Shown here one piece after another: positions 29,711-40,445 of a DNA stretch of 64,000 nt. The position numbers were made by a program, and so were the translations under genes. Origin of the DNA: Strigamia acuminata. Its lineage: Eukaryota; Arthropoda; Chilopoda; Geophilomorpha; Linotaeniidae. The notes below the pieces were generated by a model that was given only the letters and a program-made list of their open reading frames with translations, did no database searches and was not told where the DNA came from. How positions within the stretch are numbered: position 1 is the stretch's first letter; each line of letters opens with the position of its first letter. The stretch spans positions 56,925,369-56,989,368 of the forward strand of contig OX442314.1 in NCBI GenBank assembly GCA_949358305.1, written 5' to 3'.

Positions 29711-32700
29711 AGCTCGCGCTGACAAAAAATTCGGAAAAACTGCAAGATGCCCAACCAACAACAGCTCTATCTGTAGGAGTGCTGAAGAACTCGAAAAAAT
29801 TGATAGAACCACTACCAATAAATGAAAAAGTAATAGAGACTTCCTTAATATTAAAAACAGTAGTCGAACAAGAAAATTCGATTGAAAATATGCAAAAGAC
29901 TCAACTTACAGCGGAAACGCCTTCTGGATCACGATTCATCAAGGACAGTAAAACCGGAGAATATTTGCAATCGGAATTGATTGGAAAACCACGCAAAGTA
30001 ATTGGAACTTTGGAAGGTGGAAGAGGAACAATAGTTGTTGATTACGAAGATGGCGAAGTTGTGGGATTGAAATTTCCAGCCCCAAAAGCAACAACGGAAC
30101 CAAAACCGGAAGTAACCGGGTATTCAACAAAACCGGAAGTAGCCGGGTGTTCATCAAAACCAGATTATCTATATGATAATGGACCACTAAAAAATACAAC
30201 TATTCCTGTAAAACTTACGCCACCAGAAGCAATTGGCACGATGCCCAAAAGAGGAGAAATGATCTGCGACATGGAGTGTGGACAACTCGTTGGAATGAGA
30301 TTCCCACCTCTAGAAATAAAAGATTGCCCATCTGTAATACAAGAAGCTTATCGATCAAATGACTTTGACAAATCATATTTCGCAGTCAACGTGACCGAAG
30401 CTTTAAAAGATGTAAAATTGGTGCAGGAAAATGAGGCGACTATTTTTTGGACGAAGGTAAAAAAGACCTATGAAGAAACTCCATCTATAGCGGCTTGGAT
30501 GACCGATACGTCAGTTGAACCAGCAGATTGGGACCCACTCCTAAAGGAATTAACAACTTTGGAGCCAGAAGGACCAAGAATTAGAGTCTTTAACATTTTA
30601 CTCCCCGAAGAAGATGTTTTAGAAGGGATGACGACGATTGACATCAAGACAGAACAAGGTTCGATCGCCGCGATGTTGGATTCCGGCGCCAACCGCAGTT
30701 GTATTTCTTGGCCACTGATTCAAGCGATGGGGTTGGAAAAACAAGTTTGGCCCCTCAAAGCCAACATGACAGTAAATACAGCGGACAAACAAGTCCAACC
30801 TATGGGAACAATAAGAATGATGATTAGATGGACTCATGGTATGATGCAGCAGTATTTTTTAGTGTTGCCTCACGACATGAAGTTCATGTTAATCGGCAAT
30901 GACGCAATGAAGAGGATGAAAATACAGCCGAATCCACTCAACGGCAAATGGAATTTCATCACGACAATAGATGTACCACAACCTTACATACCGCAGTATC
31001 TTCTTGATAAATATGAGCAAAAGAAAGAAGAGCCCGAATCGTCATTGAAAACATTTAAAAAAGAAAGTAGCTTTTGTGCATTCGAGGCGAGGTTGAAGGT
31101 TGGAAATGGAGTCCATGACATGATTGAAGAAGCAAAACTGCAATTAACTGAGGCAGCACAATTGGAGCATGTGCTGAGAAAATATGAGAAGATACTCAGC
31201 AAGAATCCTGGAAAAACACACGTGCTCCAACACTCGATAAACTTAGACACGGATAAACCGATCCGAGTTCCATTCAAATCATGGAACCCACAAAAGCGCG
31301 AAATTTTAAGAACCCTCTGCCAGGAGATGATCGACAAAGGCTATGTATCGGAAGCTGAAGGAGATTACGCAACGCGAATCGTGCTGGTAATGAGACCAGG
31401 TTCGGAGCCACGCCTCTGTATCGATTACAGAGCGCTAAACGAACACACCCTTTATGACCCACCACAAATGCCGACCATTACGGAAATCTTAAGAGAGCTC
31501 GGCGAATTCCAGTGGGTGTCGACCATCGACTTAACGAAAGGATATTGGCAGATAGACTTGAGACCGGAAGATCGTCCGAAAACGGCTTTCTGGAGCCCCA
31601 TGGGCCGTTTAATGTTCAATGTCATGCCCTTCGGGCTGGTCAACGCGCCAACAACATTTCAACGATTGATTGAAAAGGTATTAGGCGAAGCATTCAGGAA
31701 ATATGCTTGGGCCTACCTGGACGATATAGTGATCGTATCAAGGACATATGAAGAACATATGAAGCACTTGGACTCAGTATTGGGAAAACTACAGCAAGCC
31801 GGATTACACGTGAATCCGACCAAGTCCAAATTCTGCAGAAAAGAACTCAAATTCCTAGGATATAAATTAGGAATTAATGGATTAAGTGTAGACCCCGCGA
31901 AAGTAGCGGCAATCTCGGAATTTCCGGCGCCAAAGAATTTGACTGAGCTCCAGAGATTCCTCGGAATGGTCAACTTTTTCCACCGCCTTCTGAAAGATTT
32001 GGCAACTGTAGCGGCACCATTACGCCCATTGTTGAAGAAAGGAATAGAGTTCCTATGGGAAAATGAGCACCAAGTTGCATTTGATGAAATAAAAAAGTTA
32101 TTGACAGATGCAAAGACAATGCACCTACCAAATTTACATCAATCTTTCATCGTAAGAACAGATGCAAGCAAAAAGGGTTTGGGCGCCGCTTTAATGCAGA
32201 TGAAGGAAATTGACGGCCAGATGATAGAATCACCATGTGTTTATATCAGCCGATGTCTGCAGCAGGCAGAACTCAATTATAGCGCCACCGACCTCGAGTG
32301 TTTAGCCGTCATATGGGCACTGCGGAAATTCAGACCGTATCTCAAATTCACGAGCTTCGTCGTGCAAACTGACCACGAGGCGTTGAAATGGTTGATGAGA
32401 CTGGAAGAGCCAGCAGGCCGTCTTGCCCGCTGGCAAATGGAATTAATGTCTTACAATTTCCAAATTCAGTACTTAAAGGGGACATCCAACACATTGGCCG
32501 ACGCATTGTCCAGGGCGCCAATTCAGATAATTTGCGACGCGGAAGACACAGGAGAAGCCGACGGCGATCTGAGATATTGCCCAACTGAGCCACGCAAATG
32601 GGTGGTGGGGAATTGGAATCAATTGCCGCGACCGATAAGCGAAGACGAAGAGGTCGCATCATATTGGTGTCAAATGTACAGTGCGCCTAGTGAAGAGTTG

Positions 32701-34755
32701 GAACAGAGTCCAAAAGAAAAGAAAGAGTGGCAGTACATGCCAACTTCCGAAAACGAGATGGTCACGGCATTTATTGCAAAAGTGACGGAACAAGCAAACT
32801 GCACACCGCCGACGCGAGAAGAGCTCGTTGATCACCAGATCAAAGACCGCCACTGTCAGGCCATGCGACATTATCTTGAGACTGAGCAATTTCCCACATA
32901 CGTGAAAACCCCGTTGCATAGGAAAAAATATCGCATCTTGGCAACGAAACACATTGTAGAGGAAAATCTTTTGCTCAAATATCACCCAACAATGTCGGAT
33001 GATTTGACAGAGGATTCGCGAGCGCTTAAAATTGTAGTGCCGAGATCATTAAGATTTAGAGTTCTGTGGCAAATGCACGGACATCCTCTGGCAAGCCACT
33101 GCGGAATCGCACGAACACTTTATCGTATGCGACAAGTGTATACGTGGGAAGGGATGAAACGAGATACAGCTCGATTTATTAAACATTGTTCTCGCTGCCA
33201 AGCGTGTAAACCCAGAACAAAAACACGAATAGAACCAGCTCAAATTGGCCCGTATGCGCCATTTGAATGTTTGAGTATCGATTTAGTAGGACCGTTAACT
33301 AGAACGGAAACAGGAAATAACTATATTTTGGTGATTCTGGATATAGCCACTCGCTGGCCAGAACTTTATCCACTGGCAGACCCGGTGGCCCAAGATATAG
33401 CTGACTGTTTGTATGACACATGCATGGGCTGGGGATTTCCGCTCCGGATTATATCGGATAACGGACCGCAATTTAAAGCACGACTTTATCATGAATTTTG
33501 TAAAAAGTTCAAAATCGTGCCGCGATTTACATCACCATATCATCCCCAAGCCAACACCGTTGAAAGGACCAACAGAGATTTAAAATATATTCTGTCAATT
33601 TACACATCGATCCACAAGCGCTGGGACGAATATCTAAGAGAGATAGCGTTTAGTATACGCACAACAGCAACAACAGGCCGTGATTACTCGCCAGCATACT
33701 TAAATTGTTGCAGAGAATTTAGGATACCATGGGATCCTCGAATTTTGGATGGAATTTTGAAAATTGACCCAAATAAGCCGCACATTTACATCCAACGATT
33801 GGAGAAGGTCATTCGCGACACGTACCATCATATGATGGCGCACATCATGGACCTTCGTGAACGTGTAGACAACCATAAATTAGATGGGAAATTTCAAGAT
33901 TTTCGAACAAATGACCTCGTATGGAAAGAAGATCACACTTTGTCAAAAGCGTCGCAGGGAATTTCTGCGAAATTATCCGACAAGAGAAGTGGGCCATATG
34001 TTATTATTAAAGTCCACCAGGGCGGAGCTGTCAAATTAAGACGACTTAAAGATAATAAGATCTTACGTTCCATTCACATGTCCGAGTTAACGCCATTTTT
34101 CCCGGAATTTAATCAAGAAATTTGGGAAAAAGGCCAAACGCAAAGTAACCCAGAAGGAAAAATTATTAACACTTTGTTCGACGAGCCATCAACATCCGAA
34201 AGGCAAGAAATTGCAAATATAGAGAGTTCGCAGAACGCGCAGAATGAGCAAATTCAAGGCAGTAATTCAATAGAATCTCAAACTTTGCGTCAAATGCAAA
34301 ATTTAGAAGATTCGCAAAATCAAGGAAATTCACAAGAATCACACATTTTGGATCAAACACAAAATTTGCAAGATTCGCAAATTTCGCAAGAACAACAAGA
34401 ATTACAAACAGCACCAAGTTCATCAGACACGGAAAATAATGAGGGAATATACTTTGCAATTCAAAGCGATCAGCAAGTCAAACAAAGTGAAAAAATTAAT
34501 GAAGATTTGAGCGCGACTTTGCAACAAAAATCACAAGTTGATGCGCCACTTTTTCCAAAAAATTTAGTTGTAGAAACAGACGAACAAGTTGCGTCGTTTC
34601 CTAAAAAGGGGGGAGAAGTGGTGAAAAAAGTAAAAGCAAAACAAAGATATAAAGATCTACGCGAAAATCAACTCAAAACAATTAAAAAGAAAGCTGTCTT
34701 GAAGAAATATCCACTTCGAGACAGAGGGAGGATTAAACCTCCAGACTACCTCTAA
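29680..34755 (+). CDS. pol: Element 3 pol: protease, reverse transcriptase, RNase H, integrase
   Basis: From the frameshift point the frame is open for 1691 codons. Numbering from codon 29779: a 300-residue leader of unknown role contains two similar blocks with GTLEGGRGTIVVDYEDG and GTMPKRGEMICDMECG. The protease DSG is at 301-303. RT has IDYRALN and the YLDD box at 646-649. RNase H starts near TDAS at 794. Integrase has an HHCC domain (HGHPLASH...CSRCQAC) and catalytic D, D and E near 1168, 1227 and 1262. A Gln/Asn/Ser-rich tail of about 200 residues ends in a basic segment. All catalytic residues are present. The order RT-RNase H-integrase defines Ty3/gypsy. Confidence 0.95.
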   Translation, partial: LERAGSGKAVELALTKNSEKLQDAQPTTALSVGVLKNSKKLIEPLPINEKVIETSLILKTVVEQENSIENMQKTQLTAETPSGSRFIKDSKTGEYLQSELIGKPRKVIGTLEGGRGTIVVDYEDGEVVGLKFPAPKATTEPKPEVTGYSTKPEVAGCSSKPDYLYDNGPLKNTTIPVKLTPPEAIGTMPKRGEMICDMECGQLVGMRFPPLEIKDCPSVIQEAYRSNDFDKSYFAVNVTEALKDVKLVQENEATIFWTKVKKTYEETPSIAAWMTDTSVEPADWDPLLKELTTLEPEGPRIRVFNILLPEEDVLEGMTTIDIKTEQGSIAAMLDSGANRSCISWPLIQAMGLEKQVWPLKANMTVNTADKQVQPMGTIRMMIRWTHGMMQQYFLVLPHDMKFMLIGNDAMKRMKIQPNPLNGKWNFITTIDVPQPYIPQYLLDKYEQKKEEPESSLKTFKKESSFCAFEARLKVGNGVHDMIEEAKLQLTEAAQLEHVLRKYEKILSKNPGKTHVLQHSINLDTDKPIRVPFKSWNPQKREILRTLCQEMIDKGYVSEAEGDYATRIVLVMRPGSEPRLCIDYRALNEHTLYDPPQMPTITEILRELGEFQWVSTIDLTKGYWQIDLRPEDRPKTAFWSPMGRLMFNVMPFGLVNAPTTFQRLIEKVLGEAFRKYAWAYLDDIVIVSRTYEEHMKHLDSVLGKLQQAGLHVNPTKSKFCRKELKFLGYKLGINGLSVDPAKVAAISEFPAPKNLTELQRFLGMVNFFHRLLKDLATVAAPLRPLLKKGIEFLWENEHQVAFDEIKKLLTDAKTMHLPNLHQSFIVRTDASKKGLGAALMQMKEIDGQMIESPCVYISRCLQQAELNYSATDLECLAVIWALRKFRPYLKFTSFVVQTDHEALKWLMRLEEPAGRLARWQMELMSYNFQIQYLKGTSNTLADALSRAPIQIICDAEDTGEADGDLRYCPTEPRKWVVGNWNQLPRPISEDEEVASYWCQMYSAPSEELEQSPKEKKEWQYMPTSENEMVTAFIAKVTEQANCTPPTREELVDHQIKDRHCQAMRHYLETEQFPTYVKTPLHRKKYRILATKHIVEENLLLKYHPTMSDDLTEDSRALKIVVPRSLRFRVLWQMHGHPLASHCGIARTLYRMRQVYTWEGMKRDTARFIKHCSRCQACKPRTKTRIEPAQIGPYAPFECLSIDLVGPLTRTETGNNYILVILDIATRWPELYPLADPVAQDIADCLYDTCMGWGFPLRIISDNGPQFKARLYHEFCKKFKIVPRFTSPYHPQANTVERTNRDLKYILSIYTSIHKRWDEYLREIAFSIRTTATTGRDYSPAYLNCCREFRIPWDPRILDGILKIDPNKPHIYIQRLEKVIRDTYHHMMAHIMDLRERVDNHKLDGKFQDFRTNDLVWKEDHTLSKASQGISAKLSDKRSGPYVIIKVHQGGAVKLRRLKDNKILRSIHMSELTPFFPEFNQEIWEKGQTQSNPEGKIINTLFDEPSTSERQEIANIESSQNAQNEQIQGSNSIESQTLRQMQNLEDSQNQGNSQESHILDQTQNLQDSQISQEQQELQTAPSSSDTENNEGIYFAIQSDQQVKQSEKINEDLSATLQQKSQVDAPLFPKNLVVETDEQVASFPKKGGEVVKKVKAKQRYKDLRENQLKTIKKKAVLKKYPLRDRGRIKPPDYL

Positions 34756-34983
34756 AAATAGAAGGTAGCGACGTCACTCGGGAGTCCGGAAGTGGACGAC
34801 GTCGCAGCTCGATCGTGATTGGTCGAACGAACCACATGTTGATTCAACGTGAAGTAAAAATCACATGTGTGAAGACTTCTTCAAAACAGCAACAAAAACA
34901 TTGAAGGAATAGAGATCAATCATCAATCGAACGAATAGCAGGATTCACGAGGAAGTTTGGACGGAACAATCATCAACACCACG

Positions 34984-37900
34984 ATGAATCAAGATTTTCG
35001 ACCGCCGCCAGAACCGAAGAAACCAGTACACGAAGAGGTAGTAGAAAATCGAATTAAGTCGAGAAAGCTAAGGATAAAAGATCCAAAATAATAGCTATAA
35101 TTATTCATAAATTGTGCGTGTCATAAAAGTAAAAATTTATCGGTGATCGTGAGGAACGAAACGAAATAAGTCGTAAACACGGAAACGCGATCACAAAACC
35201 GATAAAAGATCGAGATGGGTACGGAATATCGCTAAGAAGGCTAAAACTAAGTTAAAGTTATCAGAAATAATTAGTTTTATGTGACAAAACTAGTAAATAT
35301 TGGCAAAAACTTGAGAAAAGCGACATGATAAATACGTCGCGATAAACGAAAGAGCGCCATCTGGTGAGAATTTTATGAAACGTAAAATTAAGAAAATGAC
35401 ACACGCAATTGAGAATAATTTGGTAAAAATAAGAAATTAATGAAATTTAATTTATAGACAAGGAAAGCAATGGAATCATGGGACGCATTGCCCAAAAACG
35501 CAAGAGTTCCACGAACTTTCTATCGGGGAAGGATTCATCACAAATTAAGAAGAATATTCGAGCGGAGAGGCTACAAACCAGCAAATGTCCGAAAATTCAT
35601 CTCGCTAGCCATGCAACGACGCTGGGGAACCTTGAAGAGATTATTCAAGGGTTTCAAAACGTGTTTCCATGAAATGTTAAAATTAATTTCAATATTAACG
35701 GACACACACGGACCAATTTGGAACGAATTGATAGGCGAAGATTTTCCGATGACTCCAGAAGAAGCGGAGGACTACGTTATTTATTGCGACCCGGCGACAA
35801 ATCGAGTTCAATTTGCACGACAAGTGATGAACCGACTGCAGGAAGGCATGGCGGATGTAGCAGCAAGATATCTGGAGGCCAAAGCGAAATGGCAAGCAGA
35901 GCAGGCATTACTGGACGAGCCAGATTTGGAGACGGTACCACCATATTACGTCACTTCACAATACGAGATGCACCAGCTCACGATGGCCGGAGTGCTCGGT
36001 GTTCACATCACGCCAGTATCCAAAGAAAAGCCGGAGTTGCGAGATGATTTTGGCCCGCTGGTATATGTAAAGAGGCAACGACTGGAGAAAGAGGAAAAGG
36101 AACGTAGAGATAAAAGATCTCAGGACGACCGAGAGCCAAGTCCAGAACGACGAAGGAAGACACCACCCCAGTCAACTCGAAAAGGGGAATATTCTCCAAG
36201 ACGTCCACAAAACGTAACGCGACGAGAAAGAACGCCGCCAAAGACGAGATCGGAATTAAGTCCGAAACATTACAGTCACCACGACGAAGAATATGGAGGA
36301 TGCCGACCCAAATACCGTCAGGAATATGCACAACGAGGGAGAGAGGCGAGATCTCGAGGAGCTCTGCGCCACACGAGAATTCACAGGCCAAAAGAACCAA
36401 CGCCTCCTAAAAGAAGTGTTGTAGTGCATTATCGTCGCGAACACCGTTCACCGAACAGAGATTCGACGAGACGAAGAGAAATTTCGCCAAATCGTCGAGA
36501 GGAGCGATATGAGAGCCGTTCGCCGTCACGAAAGAGGGAGGATCGAAGGAGCACGTCAAGAGATCGACGTGTAGTGAGATACGGTGGCCGTTCCTCTTTC
36601 AGAAAAGGGGAACAACGAAGTTCGGAATTGAGTCCGAGGGAAAAGCAAGGACATTCCAGTCGAAGTTCGTCAACCAAGCGACAAGAAGCGAAAAGCGAGG
36701 CGAGACGATCGCACCGATACTCCGAAATGCGTCCAAAACGAACTGTGACACAGGATGATGATGACATTTTACGAATCCAAGTGAAAGAAAGTAGTGATTC
36801 ATACTATTCAGCATCGGAAAACGAGTACGTGCTTGTAGACGAAGTGCGGGAAATTTCATTGGAGTGCCAAGAGAGGATGCAAATTTCAGAAGAAGAAACG
36901 AAAGAGACGCAGCTTTCGCAAGAGATAACGTCCGCAATCACTTATGAACTTGAGGAAACGGAAAAAAGTCCGACAGGGCCAAGGACGCCTCAAGCGACTC
37001 CACCAAGATCACCAGTCATTGGTACCCATACGCCAATTACGTGGACGCCCCGGTCAGTGCCTCCAACACCGACTCCGAGAAAGTCACCACCTGAGACGTA
37101 CAGTTTTGTCGACCTACCCACGTTGGATGAAGCTTTGGCGATAAAACATGCCCAAATCGCAAAAGGGGTTAAAGAGAGGAAGTCGAAGCCGAGAATATTA
37201 CGTCCACGAGGGAGGTCATCAATCATCCGCGGAGGACGAGATCCGAGGAGACCCGCCAAGCCGCAAAAAGAAGTCAGACGAGAATCGGTATTGAGACCGC
37301 AAACGGAAGTGGAAATCCACAAAGTCGACAAATCACAAAAGGCGAAGGACCCACGAACAGCAAAACCACGAGAGCAGCAAGGGGTAAATCCACACACTTT
37401 GCCTTTCACGGAGCAAATCCCCGAAGTAAACATCACGTTGCCCGTTCCAAATTTGGCCACGGCACCTTACTCGAATAATCCCGCAATGCAGCCAGAGGAG
37501 GGGTTCGATAAAGACTATCGTCCACTTTGGGAGATGTTTTTGCGGTTTCCACTTTGCCATCAAGGGTTACTAAAGACAAATTTAGATGAATACCAGAACG
37601 CGCAGATTCACGAAGCGGTTAACGACCTTAGAAGGAGAGCGAGAGAGTTCGTGCAGCAAGCAGTGGAACTACAAACAAAGGAGTGGCTCGGACAGTTTCA
37701 ACCACTGCTGGACGCCGCGTTCTACAGAGTAATGTTTCCAGGAGTTTTCCCCTCAGTCGAGACGACATTCATCGCCACCACTTTCTTGTGGACGGTCGCG
37801 TTAGGAATCCCCAACGAGATGATCGGAAACTGGACATCCATCTTAAGAGATCCGCCAGCAGTACGAGCGCAGCTAATGAGGGATGTCCTGGGAAATGGGG

Positions 37901-38685
37901 AAACGCCGGACCAGTGTGCGATGAGACTAAGGGCCGAGTGGGTGCAACATTATCAAAACGTGATGGCTCAACAGAAGTTCCGTACTTTCGTGGAGCAGAA
38001 ACAAATGGAGTGGGCTCCAATGGAACCACCTGCGCCCACAATCGAAGAAAGACCAACAATTCTGATGGCGACCACACCAGTGATGATGTCGAACGTACAT
38101 TCGACTCGAGCCAAACCGGCTGCGACCTATACACCGATGGCCTATCAATTAGCTATGAATAGGTCAGCAAGAAATTCGGAGTCCGAGGCGTGTGGCAGTG
38201 AAGCAGATCGGAGTAAACAAGAAGGAATTGAGTCCTCGGCCAAAGAATCGGACGACTCCAGAAAAGGGTTGGCCAACATCGACAAGACGCCCAAACCAGG
38301 TGCTAGGAGAAGTAAAAACCAAGATTTCGGGAAAATTCGTCACCTTTATCCGAAATTAAGATTATCCGAAGCTACGAGAACCATGTTAATCTACAGCAAC
38401 ACCTTGAGCCATGACGCTCTCAAATGGCTGGAAAATGCGGTCCGAGAACCAAAAAGGGTGACCCAGCATCGAAGAGTGATTGCTGTCCGCAAGGCACCAA
38501 CCGGCACACGGGAGACATACGACATGGACTATGCAAGAGTGTTCCCGACGACCACGGACATTACTGAAGTTTGGCTCCATGTCAATAATGGAGCAGCGTC
38601 GGGTCCAACTCGAGGAATGCCCCGATTTTCAGTGTCTGAGAGTGAGGTACCAGTCCTGGACCCCACGGCTCAATACGAGGACTAG
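34984..38685 (+). CDS. Element 3 third ORF, spliced, SR-rich non-envelope protein
   Basis: The main exon has an ATG at 35470 and 1071 residues. Upstream, a short frame begins at ATG 34984, runs 18 codons to a GAG|GTAGTA donor (35037/35038), and an acceptor TTTATAG ends at 35457. Joining 34984-35037 to 35458-38685 keeps the frame and adds 22 residues. The protein has a basic N-terminus (residues 1-70), a helical segment, a long Arg/Ser-rich region (about 190-430 of the main exon) like splicing-factor RS domains, an acidic stretch, a Pro/Thr-rich part, and a C-terminal globular region (about 690-860, rich in Trp, Phe and Leu). There is no signal peptide or transmembrane segment, so it is not an envelope protein. 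I do not recognise it; RNA binding is only a guess from composition. Confidence 0.8.
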
Positions 38686-38713
38686 GAGTAAAGGAAGAAT
38701 CGGGGATCCTTCC

Positions 38714-38728
38714 TAAAAAGGAGGGAGG
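38714..38728 (+). other. Polypurine tract of element 3
   Basis: The bases TAAAAAGGAGGGAGG lie directly before the 3' LTR, the expected plus-strand primer site. Confidence 0.8.
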
Positions 38729-39684
38729 TGTAGTGACCCTAGTGGTCACTAGTGAAGTGTCAGAAAAAGTCTGAAAAATAATATTTTAGTTTATTATATT
38801 TTAGTTTGAGTTTTTTATGCTTCCTGTCTACAGGCAAGAAAGCTGAGCAGAGTGGGAGGAAATGTGGGTGGTTGCCAGGGTAACCAGCCCACAAGCCTCC
38901 AAACAGGAAATGAGTCCTGAGAGGAGTGAGAACTCCTCAGTATGATCACAAACTTTGCCAGAGAAACATCACAAAACCCAACCAGTCAAAACTAGTATTT
39001 TTGTGAAACCTCAGTGAAGTTCATATTCATTTCTTGCTGTTGTACAGTTACAACAGTGAGATATTTCGGTCTTGCCGCACATTTCACGTGCGGTGGGATT
39101 TTACTCACATTCTTGAGATAACTCATTGTTGTCTTGAGATTTCGCCTTGCCGTGGAGGAAATCCGGCTAGACGTTGCGAAGAGTCGCAAATACGTCGCCA
39201 CGACGACGGAATTGCGAGCCGAGAGAGAGTTTAGACGAAACGGAAAGAGTCCGATTGACCAAGCGAGTCGACGTGAGTTGACTCGCATCAGACGATTTCC
39301 AAGGAGTTCGAGGAGTTGAGTGACGGAATAAGTCCGTTTCACCGTGGAGCGACGCCGAGCAGAATATCGAGACGAGCGTCGAAGAGAGAGCCGTAGAAGA
39401 GCGACGATTACGAGCCGAAATCGTTGCCAGAACGTCGGAATCGTCAAGATAACGTTTCCACGTCAATTTGAAGTTATTTCATCATTTCATCTATTATTTC
39501 TTTTCTCATTTAATTTAACTGTATAATTTCTATCATTGTAATTCTTCTTAAAGTTATTCTAAGTTAGAATAAATATTGTGAGTTTTTATATGAGTAGCAA
39601 TAATTTTATGATAAGTCTTGTCTAAGCATCAATAAGCTTGGAATTATTCTTTATTAATTTAAGGAGTAATTCAGGCTCATTACA
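38729..39684 (+). repeat. 3' LTR of element 3
   Basis: This is the second copy of the 956-bp LTR, followed by the ATAG target duplication. It differs from the 5' copy at two positions that I noticed. Confidence 0.94.
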
Positions 39685-39802
39685 ATAGTTAAATTTATAG
39701 AAAATTTTATGAAAAATAAAAAATAAATTAAATAAAAAATAAATTAAATATTAAATAAAAGGATTTTTAATAATGAAGAGTGTACGCGAATTAACGGCCT
39801 TC

Positions 39803-39841
39803 TGATTGGCCGAAACGACCAAATCACGTGCGCTATTTATA
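39803..39841 (+). promoter_or_regulatory. Probable core promoter of the Y14 gene
   Basis: Upstream of the start codon are an inverted CCAAT box (ATTGG, 39805-39809), an E-box-like CACGTG (39825-39830) and a TATTTATA run (39834-39841). They lie 37-75 bp before the ATG and about 120 bp from the element 3 end. Preceding this, 39700-39775 is a low-complexity A/T tract. Confidence 0.4.
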
Positions 39842-39877
39842 CCTCACTCTACCTCTGCAGATTTTCGTTTCGGCAAC

Positions 39878-40445
39878 ATGGCGGACGTTTTGGATCTCGA
39901 TTCAACCGACGAGTTTGAAATGCACGCGACGGGCGACAGCAGTGTGGAAAAAGTGAAGAGAGGAGCGCGGAAACACAAAGGAAGAGGTTTCAATGAAAAA
40001 GCGCCGCTTCGAGTGCGACTAGGACGGGTCGACGACGACAATGACGACGACGTAACGGAGGTTCAGCTGCCTCAACGCTCGGTCGAAGGTTGGATCGTTT
40101 TCGTCACCGGCGTGCACGAGGAGTGCCAAGAGAGCGACATTCAGGACAAGTTCGGCGAGCACGGAATCATTAAAAATGTTCATCTGAATTTGGACAGGCG
40201 CACTGGGTTTTTGAAAGGCTACGCGTTGGTGGAGTTCGAGACGTACAAAGAGGCGTCGTCGGCCATAACCGCGATTAATGGGACCGACATTTTGGGACAA
40301 ACCGTTAGCGTTGATTGGGGTTTTGTTAAAGGTGAATTGTACGAGTTGGATTGTGGTTTTATTTGATGTTTGTTGTTGTTTTTGTGGGGAAATTTTAGGA
40401 CCTTCGGAGACTGATGGAAATCACTTTGGGAGAAGCAGCCGCTAG
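39878..40445 (+). CDS. RBM8A (tsu): RNA-binding protein 8A / Y14 (tsunagi), exon junction complex
   Basis: Two exons (39878-40331 and 40399-40445) joined over a 67-bp GT-AG intron encode 166 residues, the usual size. The start MADVLDLD and the acidic/basic N-terminal part are typical. An RRM spans about residues 70-150 with RNP2 [11 protein letters not shown] and RNP1 [10 protein letters not shown]14 pairs with Mago nashi through this RRM in the exon junction complex, which marks spliced mRNA in the nucleus and acts in mRNA localisation and decay. The C-terminal tail ([15 protein letters not shown]) keeps only a short RS end. A polyadenylation signal AATAAA lies at 40509. The gene looks intact. 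Element 3 sits 193 bp upstream. Confidence 0.95.

Larger units (their letters stand above)
24700..39684 (+). mobile_element. Element 3: 15-kb Ty3/gypsy LTR retrotransposon with spliced third ORF
   Basis: LTRs of 956 bp lie at 24700-25655 and 38729-39684 (offset 14029), with TG...CA ends and a 4-bp target duplication ATAG at 24696-24699 and 39685-39688. The interior carries gag (1309 residues), pol in the -1 frame, a third ORF of over 1070 residues and a polypurine tract. All ORFs are intact. I saw two differences between the LTRs (near 25147/39176 and 25537/39566), so the insertion is recent. It differs from elements 1 and 2 in LTR, primer site and ORF sequences. It ends 193 bp upstream of the Y14 start codon. 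Confidence 0.95.

Noticed and set aside
35470-38685. Envelope glycoprotein for element 3 (and 2512-4305 for element 1)
   Set aside because: The position fits, but there is no signal peptide, transmembrane segment, furin site or cysteine pattern of an envelope.
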